Source: JBMORL01 sp049322335 | GTDB lineage: Bacteria > Bacteroidota > Bacteroidia > Flavobacteriales_D > UBA2798 | Length of the DNA: 64,000 bases | Assembly (NCBI GenBank): GCA_049322335.1 | Contig: JBMORL010000036.1 | Span: 1 to 64,000, forward strand | Reading direction: 5' to 3' | Shown: positions 43,889 through 51,937 of the stretch, one piece after another | How positions within the stretch are numbered: the first letter of the stretch is position 1 | Layout: every line of letters starts with the position of its first letter | Program-made: the position numbers and the translations under genes | The notes under the pieces: generated by a model | Database searches by the model: none | What the model saw: only the letters and a program-made list of their open reading frames with translations | What the model was told of the DNA's origin: nothing

Positions 43889-44323
43889 ATGAGTCACCTT
43901 GTTTACATCACCCGGAGAGAACATTTTAATGCCGCTCATAAGTTGTGGCATGAAGAATGGAGCGAAGAAAAAAACCTGGAAGTTTTTGGCAAATGCGCCA
44001 ATCCCAACTGGCATGGACATAATTATGAGTTGTGGATAACCGTAAAGGGCCATCCCGATAAAATTACCGGGTTTGTTTGCGACCTGAAAAAACTGAGCGG
44101 GCTGATCCGTAAAAATGTTACCGATAAGCTCGACCATAAAAATATTAATCTCGATGTGGATTTTATGAAAGGGATAAAACCCTCTACCGAAAACCTTTGT
44201 GTGGGCATCTGGCAACAGATCGTAAAAGACATCAACGAATGGGGATGTAAACTACATTCAGTAAAGTTGCAGGAAACAGAAAACAACATAGCCGAATATT
44301 TCGGGGAGGAAAGATATGAGTAA
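43889..44323 (+). CDS. queD: 6-pyruvoyl-tetrahydropterin synthase family protein (QueD-like)
   Basis: A T-fold zinc enzyme of 144 residues. Zinc ligands are His18 in FNAAHKL and the HGH of CANPNWHGHNYEL, and the catalytic Cys lies in that same element. DLKKLSGLI and ENLCVGIWQ complete the family pattern. QueD makes 6-carboxytetrahydropterin for queuosine; PTPS makes 6-pyruvoyl-tetrahydropterin. The 8-nt overlap with folE, which supplies dihydroneopterin triphosphate, places both on the same pterin/queuosine route. Confidence 0.88.
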   Translation: MSHLVYITRREHFNAAHKLWHEEWSEEKNLEVFGKCANPNWHGHNYELWITVKGHPDKITGFVCDLKKLSGLIRKNVTDKLDHKNINLDVDFMKGIKPSTENLCVGIWQQIVKDINEWGCKLHSVKLQETENNIAEYFGEERYE

Positions 44324-44954
44324 ACACAAACATGACAATTTTTCAGACGGAGAAACACCTCCCTTTGAAAGAGTGGATTATTACAATCCTGAATGTATAA
44401 AAATCATTTCAGACGCTTACCAAACGATCATTGAGGCGCTGGGAGAAGACGTGCACCGCGAAGGGCTGAAAAAAACCCCGGAAAGGGTGGCTAAATCGCT
44501 TAAATACCTTACACATGGGTATAGCCTTAACCCGGCCGCCATCTTAAAATCAGCCATGTTTGAAGAAGATTACAGCCAGATGGTAGTGGTAAAAGATATT
44601 GAAGTATATTCCATGTGCGAGCACCATATGCTGCCATTTTTTGGCAAAGCGCACATTGCCTATATTCCAAACGGACATATTGTCGGTTTAAGCAAGATTC
44701 CACGCGTTGTAGATGCTTTTGCACGGAGATTGCAGGTACAGGAGAGACTGACCAACGAAATACGCGACTGTATCCAGGATACGTTAAAACCGCTTGGCGT
44801 GGGTGTGGTGATAGAAGCCACTCACATGTGTATGCAGATGAGAGGAGTTCAGAAACAAAATTCGGTAACTACTACCTCTGCTTTCACAGGAGAGTTTTTA
44901 AAAGAAACCACCCGCAAAGAGTTTATTTCGCTCATCAGTACGAATTTAAAATAA
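44316..44954 (+). CDS. folE: GTP cyclohydrolase I
   Basis: This enzyme converts GTP to 7,8-dihydroneopterin triphosphate for folate, pterins and queuosine. The 212-residue protein has EDVHREGLKKTPERVAKSL, the zinc-binding SMCEHHMLPFFGKAHIAYIP, GLSKIPRVVDAFARRLQVQERLT and the final Cys ligand in EATHMCMQMRGV. The start ATGAGTAA overlaps the queD stop by 8 nt. Confidence 0.95.
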   Translation: MSKHKHDNFSDGETPPFERVDYYNPECIKIISDAYQTIIEALGEDVHREGLKKTPERVAKSLKYLTHGYSLNPAAILKSAMFEEDYSQMVVVKDIEVYSMCEHHMLPFFGKAHIAYIPNGHIVGLSKIPRVVDAFARRLQVQERLTNEIRDCIQDTLKPLGVGVVIEATHMCMQMRGVQKQNSVTTTSAFTGEFLKETTRKEFISLISTNLK

Positions 44955-44964
44955 TAAAAATAAA

Positions 44965-44970
44965 AGGAGG
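44965..44970 (+). promoter_or_regulatory. Strong Shine-Dalgarno AGGAGG
   Basis: AGGAGG ends 5 nt before the ATG at 44976. It is notable because nearly all other genes in the window lack a recognisable ribosome-binding site. Confidence 0.6.
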
Positions 44971-44975
44971 ATAAA

Positions 44976-45692
44976 ATGGATTTTTATGATTTTCACATCG
45001 GGCCAATGATTATTGGTATTGTATTTATGCTGCTTGGAATGCTGGTTAGTTTCAGGCTCAAAAGCAAATTCAATAAATACAGCCAGACACAAATAATGAG
45101 CAGAATGTCGGGCAAAGATGTGGCCGAAAAAATGCTGCGGGACAATGGCATTTATGATGTACAGGTAATCTGTACTCCCGGAGAACTCACCGACCACTAC
45201 AACCCGGCTAAAAAAACCGTAAACCTGAGTGAGGCAGTGTATCATGGAAGAAGTACTGCTTCGGCAGCGGTGGCAGCACATGAATGCGGACATGCTGTTC
45301 AACATGCTACGGCTTACAAATGGCTCAGCCTGCGTACAGCTATGGTCCCTGTACAGAATGTCAGCGGCACCATTATCAATGTTATTATGTTGCTCAGTAT
45401 TTTTGGCGGATATGCACTTTTTTCCGCTTTCCCTGTAAATACGGTTTTATATGTAATCATAGGCGCGTATGGAGTAATGACTCTTTTTACATTCGTTACA
45501 CTACCGGTTGAAATAGATGCCAGCAAACGAGCTTTGCAATGGATTGATAACAACAATGTGGTTTATGGCGAAGAATATAAAGAATCAAAAGATGCTTTGA
45601 AATGGGCAGCCTTTACTTATGTGATCGCGGCTCTGGGCTCGCTTGCTATTTTACTTTACTACATCTCGCTGCTTGGCGGAAGAGACGAGTAA
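44976..45692 (+). CDS. YugP-family zinc metallopeptidase, membrane-bound
   Basis: A 238-residue membrane protein of the neutral zinc metallopeptidase (YugP, DUF2324-like) family. An N-terminal helix (about 9-27) is followed by a cytoplasmic part with HECGH (His102, Glu103, His106) and LPVEIDASKRAL, which supplies the remaining conserved acidic residues. Three C-terminal helices (about 125-150, 154-175, 208-232) follow. Its substrate is unknown. It sits 21 nt behind folE and is followed by a terminator, so it is the last gene of the unit. Confidence 0.88.
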   Translation: MDFYDFHIGPMIIGIVFMLLGMLVSFRLKSKFNKYSQTQIMSRMSGKDVAEKMLRDNGIYDVQVICTPGELTDHYNPAKKTVNLSEAVYHGRSTASAAVAAHECGHAVQHATAYKWLSLRTAMVPVQNVSGTIINVIMLLSIFGGYALFSAFPVNTVLYVIIGAYGVMTLFTFVTLPVEIDASKRALQWIDNNNVVYGEEYKESKDALKWAAFTYVIAALGSLAILLYYISLLGGRDE

Positions 45693-45709
45693 AAAAAATA
45701 TTACAGATG

Positions 45710-45741
45710 AAAAAACCCGGGGTATTACTTCGGGTTTTTTG
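45710..45741 (+). terminator. Terminator of the queD-folE-YugP unit
   Basis: AAAAAACCCG (45710-45719) pairs with CGGGTTTTTT (45731-45740). The following ~100 nt hold CGCAGAT-family repeat remnants. Confidence 0.8.
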
Positions 45742-45881
45742 TTTTCCCTTCTGTGCAAATCTGCGTAATCGGCTGGAAAAAATTCATTTGCATTATTCCT
45801 GCAGATTTTCTGCGGATGAATTTAAATTAACAACCACCGGCATTTATTAAAATTCGTATTTTCACTCCCAAAATTGACAGC

Positions 45882-46760
45882 ATGAAAAAAGCATACGTTT
45901 TTCCCGGACAAGGTTCACAGTTCGTTGGAATGGGAAAAGATCTTTATGAAAATTCCCCGCTGGCGAAGGAAATGTTTGAAAAAGCCAATTCCATTCTTGG
46001 TTTCAGAATAACCGATACTATGTTTTCGGGAACCGAAGAAGAACTCAAACAAACCAAAGTTACTCAGCCTGCCATATTTTTGCACTCAGTAATTCTCGCT
46101 GCCACATTGGGAGAAAGTTTTACCCCGGATATGGTAGCAGGCCACTCGCTTGGCGAATTTTCTGCTCTTGTAGCCAATAAAACATTAAGTTTTGAAGATG
46201 CTTTGGTACTGGTTTCCAAACGCGCGATGGCCATGCAAAAAGCCTGTGAAGCGGTTCCCTCCACCATGGCTGCCGTATTGGGAATGGAAGACGCAAAAGT
46301 GGAAGAAATATGTAAAACTATTGATGGAATTGTCGTTCCTGCCAACTACAATTGTCCGGGGCAACTTGTTATTTCAGGCTCGGTAGAAGCCGTGAACAAA
46401 TGTTGTGAAGCATTAAAAGCTGCCGGAGCCAAACGCGCACTGGTGCTTCCTGTAGGTGGCGCTTTTCATTCTCCGCTGATGGAACCCGCCCGCGTGGAAC
46501 TGGAAGCTGCGATCAACGCAACACATTTTAAAACTCCTGTTTGCCCGGTTTATCAAAACGTATGTGCCAAAGCCGTTAGTGACCCGGAAGAAATAAAGAA
46601 AAACCTTATTTCGCAACTCACCGCCCCCGTAAAATGGACACAATCTGTTCAGCAAATGACAGCCGATGGCGCTACTCGTTTTACAGAAGCGGGCCCCGGC
46701 AAAGTGCTACAGGGACTGGTAAAGAAAATTTCTCCTTCTGCTGAAGTGGCCAGCGCTTAG
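45882..46760 (+). CDS. fabD: Malonyl-CoA:ACP transacylase
   Basis: FabD transfers malonyl from CoA to acyl carrier protein to start fatty-acid elongation. The 292-residue protein has FPGQGSQFVGMG, the nucleophile Ser89 in GHSLGEFSAL, the Arg of KRAMAMQKA, PVGGAFHSPLM with the catalytic His, and VLQGLVKK. It is monocistronic, and no other fab gene is adjacent. Confidence 0.95.
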   Translation: MKKAYVFPGQGSQFVGMGKDLYENSPLAKEMFEKANSILGFRITDTMFSGTEEELKQTKVTQPAIFLHSVILAATLGESFTPDMVAGHSLGEFSALVANKTLSFEDALVLVSKRAMAMQKACEAVPSTMAAVLGMEDAKVEEICKTIDGIVVPANYNCPGQLVISGSVEAVNKCCEALKAAGAKRALVLPVGGAFHSPLMEPARVELEAAINATHFKTPVCPVYQNVCAKAVSDPEEIKKNLISQLTAPVKWTQSVQQMTADGATRFTEAGPGKVLQGLVKKISPSAEVASA

Positions 46761-46779
46761 AGAGTTTTGAAAGTTGTAA

Positions 46780-47460
46780 CTAAAAAGGAACAAACTTCAT
46801 ATACTTAATCGTTTTCCCTTTATTCATGAAAATAGTTTCGTAGTGCGTACGAATATTTAGAATTTCTTTCGTGGCTTCATCTGTTTCATTCATGGCTTTG
46901 TTATAAAGATCATCAGAATGAAATAAAATTTTATATCCTGCATTTTTTGCCAGTTCCAGTGTAGAATCATATAACAGCGAGCTATCCGTTTTCAGGTGAA
47001 TGATTCCTCCGGGTTTCAGGAATTTTTTATAGCGCTCAAGAAATTGCGGAGAGGATAACCGTTTTTGCGGTTTCAGGGGCTGTGGATCAGAAAAAGTGAG
47101 CCATATTTCTTCCACTTCTCCCGGTGCAAAAAACGAAGCGATGAAATCAATTCTTGTGCGTAAAAAACCAGCATTAATTATTTTTTCATCGTGCGATTGT
47201 TTTGCACCTGCCCACATCCTATGACCTTTCACGTCCACGCCAATAAAATTTTTTTCGGGATAACGTTGGGCTAATCCAACAGTATATTCTCCTTTTCCGC
47301 ATCCCAATTCCAGCACCAACGGGTTTTCATTTTTGAAAAATTCAGCATGCCATTTTCCCTTCATGAAATGATCATTCGTCAACAATTCACCCCGGGTATC
47401 CTGGATAACATGAGAAAATTCATTCAATTCCTTCCAGTGTTGTATTTTGTTTTTTGGCAA
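46780..47460 (-). CDS. trmB: tRNA (guanine-N7-)-methyltransferase
   Basis: TrmB is the SAM-dependent methyltransferase that forms m7G46 in tRNA. The 226-residue protein has LELGCGKGEYTVGLA (SAM motif I), FIGVDVKGHRMWAGA, the family signature WLTFSDPQPLKPQKRLSSPQFL and LKTDS. In most relatives the DPWPKxRHxKRR motif takes this place; the Bacteroidota type reads as here. No ATG is available near the N-terminus, so TTG at 47460 is used (PKNKIQHW matches the expected start). Confidence 0.88.
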   Translation of the reverse strand: MPKNKIQHWKELNEFSHVIQDTRGELLTNDHFMKGKWHAEFFKNENPLVLELGCGKGEYTVGLAQRYPEKNFIGVDVKGHRMWAGAKQSHDEKIINAGFLRTRIDFIASFFAPGEVEEIWLTFSDPQPLKPQKRLSSPQFLERYKKFLKPGGIIHLKTDSSLLYDSTLELAKNAGYKILFHSDDLYNKAMNETDEATKEILNIRTHYETIFMNKGKTIKYMKFVPF

Positions 47461-47482
47461 ATTTATTTTTTTAATTTCCTTA

Positions 47483-47533
47483 CTCTGCGCCCTCCGCGTT
47501 CCCGATAGCTATCGGGACTTTGCGCCTCCGCGG
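47483..47533. repeat. Composite repeat: CTCTGCG/CTTTGCG words around a perfect palindrome
   Basis: CTCTGCGCCCTCCGCGTT (47483-47500) and CTTTGCGCCTCCGCGG (47518-47533) are near-identical direct repeats. Between them lies the 16-bp perfect palindrome CCCGATAGCTATCGGG (47501-47516), 18 bp with its flanks. It is located between the divergent trmB and glycosyltransferase genes. Confidence 0.65.
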
Positions 47534-47566
47534 TTTTGAAATTCTTCAAATTTACGTTAAAGTTGA

Positions 47567-47574
47567 TATATTTG
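47567..47574 (+). promoter_or_regulatory. Glycosyltransferase promoter, 4 nt before ATG (leaderless)
   Basis: TATATTTG, perfect TAnnTTTG, ends 4 nt before the ATG at 47579. Confidence 0.6.
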
Positions 47575-47578
47575 AACT

Positions 47579-48628
47579 ATGCCTGCTACCGGAAAAACCA
47601 TTATTGTTGCTCCTCTCAACTGGGGACTGGGACATGCTACACGCTGTATACCGATCATCAGGGAATTGATAAAAAATAACCATCGGGTTGTTATTTCCAC
47701 CTATGGAAATTCGGAAGCAGTGCTTAAAAAAGAATTTCCGCAACTGGAATTTTTCACCATTAAAGGCATTCATGCTGAATATCCGAAAGGAAAAATGATG
47801 AAACTGAAAATGTTTTTACAGCTACCCCAATTTCTTCAAGCCATCAGCCGCGAACATGTGGAACTGCAAAAACTAATTGAAAAAACAAAAGCTGATCTTG
47901 TTATATCCGACAACCGTTACGGTTTTTTTACAAAAAAAATTCCCTGTTATTTCATCACGCACCAGGTATTTATCAAAGCGGGAATTTTTTCATTCCTCAC
48001 CAATTACCTCAACCGCTACTACCTGAAAAAATATACCGAAGTATGGATTCCCGACAGCGCGGATGAAAAAAATAATTTATCGGGAACATTAAGCCATGGA
48101 AAAACCAATCTTAATTTACGATTCACCGGGCCTTTGTCGCGATTTGAATATGAACCCTCAAAAGAAATAAAATACAAATACACAGCGGTTATTTCAGGCC
48201 CGGAACCACAACGTGCCTTGTTTGAAAAAGGAATGACGGACTTTCTTCTGCAAAACAGTGTCGCCTGTGCCATCGCAGGAGGAATGCCTGGTGATGCTAA
48301 TTTTGCAGTAAAAAATAATGTGACATTCTATACCTACGCTGATTCAGAAATCATGAAAGAACTTTTGCTTTCTTCGGAAATCATTTTATGCCGTTCGGGA
48401 TATACTTCTGTAATGGAACTGGTGGCTATGAAAAAGAAAGTAATCTTCTTTCCTACTCCCGGCCAAACGGAACAGGAATACCTTGAAAAATATTTACAGC
48501 TAAAAAATGAACTTCATACCGGAGAAAACATAATTGTGAATGGAACAGAAAAACCAGTTTTGGACCTGGGAAAAATAAATATTGATGATTTTAATTCATT
48601 TGACCGGATTATCGGAGAAATTTTTTAG
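47579..48628 (+). CDS. GT28/MurG-like glycosyltransferase
   Basis: A 349-residue protein with the GT-B fold of family 28-type transferases. The N-terminal domain begins IVAPLNWGLGHATRCIPIIREL, similar to the glycine-rich loop of MurG and diacylglycerol glucosyltransferases. The C-terminal domain has the donor-binding SGPEPQR and CRSGYTSVMELVAMKKKVIFFPTPGQTEQEYLEKYL, typical of nucleotide-sugar binding. Acceptor and donor are unknown. It is smaller than, and distinct from, a genuine MurG. Its promoter predicts a leaderless mRNA. Confidence 0.82.
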   Translation: MPATGKTIIVAPLNWGLGHATRCIPIIRELIKNNHRVVISTYGNSEAVLKKEFPQLEFFTIKGIHAEYPKGKMMKLKMFLQLPQFLQAISREHVELQKLIEKTKADLVISDNRYGFFTKKIPCYFITHQVFIKAGIFSFLTNYLNRYYLKKYTEVWIPDSADEKNNLSGTLSHGKTNLNLRFTGPLSRFEYEPSKEIKYKYTAVISGPEPQRALFEKGMTDFLLQNSVACAIAGGMPGDANFAVKNNVTFYTYADSEIMKELLLSSEIILCRSGYTSVMELVAMKKKVIFFPTPGQTEQEYLEKYLQLKNELHTGENIIVNGTEKPVLDLGKINIDDFNSFDRIIGEIF

Positions 48629-48654
48629 TTTATTCAGCCGGAATAGAATGCATC

Positions 48655-48830
48655 TATAATGTCACCCGCTTCGGGGTTTTTATATTCGTATATGTTTTCG
48701 ATGGTAAAATAATATCACTCCTTCGGAGTTTCATAAAATTATTCGGATAAATGCAACTAACCGAAGATATCAGTAATTTAAAAAAATATACCCCGAATAA
48801 AATCATCAACTCCGAAGGAATGATATTATA
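48655..48830. repeat. Palindromic CTTCGG-hairpin element, copy B (degraded)
   Basis: This region aligns with copy A at 36240-36436: TAATGTCACCC-CTTCGGGG at 48657-48675 corresponds to the outer left arm, and inner arms at 48711-48730 and 48808-48827 are reverse complements with one mismatch and share AATATCACTCCTTCGGAGTT-type sequence with copy A. The outer right arm is lost. It lies 3' of the glycosyltransferase gene. Confidence 0.7.
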
Positions 48831-48885
48831 TATTCCTTCACTATATTTCTGTTTATTCACCCGTCCGTCAACACAACCATTCCTC

Positions 48886-49626
48886 TCACTCCGCCATTTT
48901 TATTTTTTCTCCGCCCAGCCACTTTACAAACAGGTTATCATTGGTGCTGACGCTTCCTATCATGTGCAACTGCGATTTTTGCAGCGCACGCGCCTCATCC
49001 CACCGCTCAATAGTTACTTCAAACGGCCGTAACCCACTGGAATGAATCATATAAATAGATGTATCACGCTTGTCAATAAATCCTACATGATTATCCAGAC
49101 CGATAACAAACAATCCGTCTTCTGACTTCAGCAAATGTGTCTTTAATCCCTTCAGATTGCCATTTGAAAACGTTCGGATAGTGCCATTGTGGCAAACTGT
49201 TTTAATAATAGTGGCCGCTGGTTGTTGCGCCAGTTTAGCCCGGTCGATTTTCAGTCCGCATTGCGAAAGTGTGGTAGTTACAAAATATCCACAGGCAATA
49301 TTTCCTTCACGCGGTTTTTGGGTGATGCCATTAAAATCCCATTCTGTTCCATACCAAAACATAAAAACCGAATCAGTGAGTGTGTGATAAAAATGATCTT
49401 TTGCTTTTTTGAGCAGCGATTTCCTGTTGCCTGTGTTCTTAAATTCTTTTGCCCATTTCTTTCGCTTCGACTCATTCCTGGAAAGAAGTTGGGTGTATTC
49501 TTCCTGTAATCTCCCGTCCTCCATTTCGGAAAGCGAAAGAAAATATTGATTTCCATATGGTAATCGCTTTTTTTCTCCGGAACAGGAAAATAATATTAAA
49601 ACCGGTATTATTATCAGCCACCGCAT
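48886..49626 (-). CDS. Lipoprotein with NlpC/P60-like Cys-His residues, putative
   Basis: A 246-residue lipoprotein (lipobox LFSC, Cys15) from ATG 49626. A TTG-initiated longer frame would overlap the -7 element. After a basic helical region (about 40-85) there is a candidate papain-like site: Cys112 in NIACGYFVTTTL followed by His180 in DNHVGFID and His195 in IYMIHSSG, the order and spacing seen in NlpC/P60 and related cysteine hydrolases. Function is an inference from these residues only; it could be a non-enzymatic lipoprotein. Confidence 0.6.
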   Translation of the reverse strand: MRWLIIIPVLILFSCSGEKKRLPYGNQYFLSLSEMEDGRLQEEYTQLLSRNESKRKKWAKEFKNTGNRKSLLKKAKDHFYHTLTDSVFMFWYGTEWDFNGITQKPREGNIACGYFVTTTLSQCGLKIDRAKLAQQPAATIIKTVCHNGTIRTFSNGNLKGLKTHLLKSEDGLFVIGLDNHVGFIDKRDTSIYMIHSSGLRPFEVTIERWDEARALQKSQLHMIGSVSTNDNLFVKWLGGEKIKMAE

Positions 49627-49632
49627 AAGAAA

Positions 49633-49640
49633 CAATACTA
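49633..49640 (-). promoter_or_regulatory. Promoter of lipoprotein hydrolase, 6 nt before ATG
   Basis: TAGTATTG on the minus strand, 7 of 8 to TAnnTTTG, ending 6 nt before the ATG at 49626. Confidence 0.4.
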
Positions 49641-49788
49641 CGGAAGAAATCTCTCAGGGTTGCGTAAATATGTAATTGGCAGGGATTGAAATATTATTTG
49701 ATGAGACTGATTGATTAATCGTGTGTGAAATGAATACTTGATTTTTTAATTTAGTTCAATACGTGAACTATTTATAATTCATATTGTC

Positions 49789-50047
49789 AACTTTCTTTTC
49801 AACTTTCTTTTCGTTATCCCCGGCCTGAAGGCCGGGGGAATGGATGGAATTTGTTTTTTGAGTTAAATGCGTTAATGTTCAATATACTTTTTGGTAACTT
49901 TCTTTTCGTATTTCCGGCCTGAAGGCCGGGGGAATGGATGGAATTTGTTTTTTGAGTTAAATCCGTTAATGTTCAATATACTTTTTGGCAACTTTCTTTT
50001 CGTTATCCCCGGCCTGAAGGCCGGGGGAATGGATGGAGTTTGTTTGT
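49789..50047. repeat. 95-bp tandem repeat, 2.6 copies, with CCGGCC hairpins
   Basis: Units begin at 49801, 49896 and 49990 (periods 95 and 94), and the third is truncated near 50047. An extra 12-nt head (AACTTTCTTTTC) precedes the array at 49789. Each unit carries a stem-loop CCGGCC-TGAA-GGCCGG, extended to 8 bp by flanking C/G in copies 1 and 3, and a shared GGGAATGGATGGAATTTG. Differences are few (GTTATCCCC against GTATTTCC). It occupies most of the 533-nt ORF-free gap between the lipoprotein and M43 protease genes. The first ~160 nt of the gap and 50048-50127 show nothing further, apart from a GTTCAATACGTGAAC near-palindrome at 49754. Confidence 0.85.
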
Positions 50048-50127
50048 GAAAATAATTTTATGAAAAATAGCATTGAATTACGGGAAGAAATTTATTTTAA
50101 ATTCCGTATTTCTACTTTTATTTTTCA

Positions 50128-50153
50128 TTTCTCCGGCATAAATGCCGGAGAAA
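50128..50153. repeat. Hairpin 3' of the M43 protease gene
   Basis: TTTCTCCGGCAT (50128-50139) and ATGCCGGAGAAA (50142-50153) form a 12-bp stem, 6 nt past the protease stop codon. The minus-strand flank is not U-rich, so it may stabilise the 3' end rather than terminate transcription. Its CCGGC core resembles the nearby tandem array. Confidence 0.6.
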
Positions 50154-50159
50154 GAAGAA

Positions 50160-51926
50160 TCACTCAACTACAAGTTTCTTTGTAATACTTCCGAATGGAT
50201 ATGTCACTTTTACAAAATAAATTCCACCGGATAGAGTGGAAATATTTTTCGTTATTTGATTTGATAACGTAGTTTCTGAAAAAATTATTTCACCGATTGT
50301 ATTCAATACTTCCACTTTTTTCGTATATACATTATTTCCAAACAAAAAAACAACTGTTTCACCGGCCGGATTGGGTTGAATGGAAAACTCGTTTATCATC
50401 TCCCACTCTTCTACTGTATTAAACATAGTTACCGTCACCGAGTCTCCGGTTATCGTTCCGCAGGAATCAGTTATTTCCACATAATAAGTTCCGGGATTGA
50501 GATACACAAACATGGAATCGCTTTGCGGTGTTCCCCCGTTGAGTGAAAAGCTGAATGGCGGATTGCCAAATTGTGTACTTATATCAATACTGCCGTTTAA
50601 ACAGGTGGAACAGGTAGCGGGAGTTTCGTCATACGTTACTGTCACATGAAGCGGAGATGCAATATTTACGTTCACATAAATCGTATCATTAGCTGCATCA
50701 GTTACCATGCAAATGTAGTTTCCGGGGCAAAGTCCTGTTGCAATTGAATCAGTTTGCGCCATCGGATCGTTCCACAAAAACATATAAGGAGGGGTTCCTG
50801 CCACGGGATTTATTTCTGCCGATGCCGAACAGCTGTCGGGACAAACCGGATCACTGATTACAGCAAAAGCATTGAGAGCTTGTATCCCACAACCGTTAGA
50901 AGAAAATAATCCAACACGATCGGTCATCAGAAACGACCATGCACGATCCGATTGTCCAAAAGTAAAAGCATTCATACATTGTTCAGAAGAATAGTCCATG
51001 AAATTTTCCACCATATTGGGAGGATTATATCCATTCCAGAACGGGTTTCCCGAATCGTCACAGGTATTGGCAGTGAGCACACAATTTTGTTGTGATTGTG
51101 CAGTTGCATCAGGCGTATCAAAAATGTAATCGTTCCCGGCCGAACAAACGTTATTGGTATCGCCCCAGATATGACGAAGTCCGAGCCAATGCCCAACCTC
51201 GTGTGTGGCAGTTCTTCCGAGGTTATTGGTGGGATAGGTGGCGTTATTGGTTCTTCCCACAAACTGGAACTGCAGAACTACACCGTCTGTAGCGGGATCA
51301 TCACCGGGAAATTGCGCATAACCCAATACAAAAGGAATGCTGAAAATAGACATATCACACACCCAGATATTGAGGTATTGATCAGCAGGCCACGCATCTT
51401 TTCCCCCGGTGGAATCGAATTTTACTTTATTATCGGTGGGAGAAGTGAAAAACTGTGCGGTGGTTGGCGTGCGTGTTATACCGGTAGTGGGATTGCCACT
51501 GGGATCTGAAGTGGCGAGGCAAAATTCTATTCCCATATCGGCAGCTATGGAATCAAACACAGCGCGTGTATTGATGGTGTCGGCATTTCTTCTTCGAAAA
51601 TCTCCATTTAATACATCCAGTTGTGAAAAGATCAGCGAATCGGGAAGATTTTGATTGGCAGAATCATTCACATTATATACCACGTGAAAAACAACAGGAA
51701 TCGTAAGAAAACCATTTCGCTGGTTTTTGGTGAAAGACGGATTATCTTTTAACCATTTTCCGGCTCTGAGCATGGATTGTTTTTGTTTTTCAGAAAGAAC
51801 AGGGTTATGTTCTGCCCTTGACCGGAAATTTAATTGTGTTGCACATTGTTCACCGGTACGTAAAACTTCCTGCGCAAACCCTGACATCGTTATAAACGAA
51901 AAGAAAATGATCCATGTCTTTTTCAT
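50160..51926 (-). CDS. Secreted M43 (pappalysin-like) metalloprotease with T9SS sorting domain
   Basis: A zinc endopeptidase of 588 residues from ATG 51926 (a TTG two codons earlier was rejected). It has a signal peptide (1-18), a propeptide region, and the M43 catalytic domain with HEVGHWLGLRH (His242, Glu243, His246, His252) followed by a downstream Met-turn region (ENFMDYSSEQCMNAFT). Two SprB-like/Ig-like repeats (about 355-430, 432-505) and a type A sorting domain (IQPNPAGETVVFLF to the end) follow. It lies 11 nt behind the sensor kinase gene, without its own visible promoter, so the two are probably one transcript. Confidence 0.88.
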   Translation of the reverse strand: MKKTWIIFFSFITMSGFAQEVLRTGEQCATQLNFRSRAEHNPVLSEKQKQSMLRAGKWLKDNPSFTKNQRNGFLTIPVVFHVVYNVNDSANQNLPDSLIFSQLDVLNGDFRRRNADTINTRAVFDSIAADMGIEFCLATSDPSGNPTTGITRTPTTAQFFTSPTDNKVKFDSTGGKDAWPADQYLNIWVCDMSIFSIPFVLGYAQFPGDDPATDGVVLQFQFVGRTNNATYPTNNLGRTATHEVGHWLGLRHIWGDTNNVCSAGNDYIFDTPDATAQSQQNCVLTANTCDDSGNPFWNGYNPPNMVENFMDYSSEQCMNAFTFGQSDRAWSFLMTDRVGLFSSNGCGIQALNAFAVISDPVCPDSCSASAEINPVAGTPPYMFLWNDPMAQTDSIATGLCPGNYICMVTDAANDTIYVNVNIASPLHVTVTYDETPATCSTCLNGSIDISTQFGNPPFSFSLNGGTPQSDSMFVYLNPGTYYVEITDSCGTITGDSVTVTMFNTVEEWEMINEFSIQPNPAGETVVFLFGNNVYTKKVEVLNTIGEIIFSETTLSNQITKNISTLSGGIYFVKVTYPFGSITKKLVVE

Positions 51927-51937
51927 GTTCAATGATT

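Noticed and set aside
47458..47465. Perfect -7 element TAAATTTG (minus strand) as promoter of trmB
   Set aside because: Its last three bases are the TTG start codon of trmB, so a transcript from it would lack the start. No alternative in-frame start was found downstream, so the element is probably not the trmB promoter.
48751..49032. 93-residue plus-strand frame
   Set aside because: It runs through palindromic repeat copy B and antisense to the lipoprotein gene; composition and position do not support a protein.
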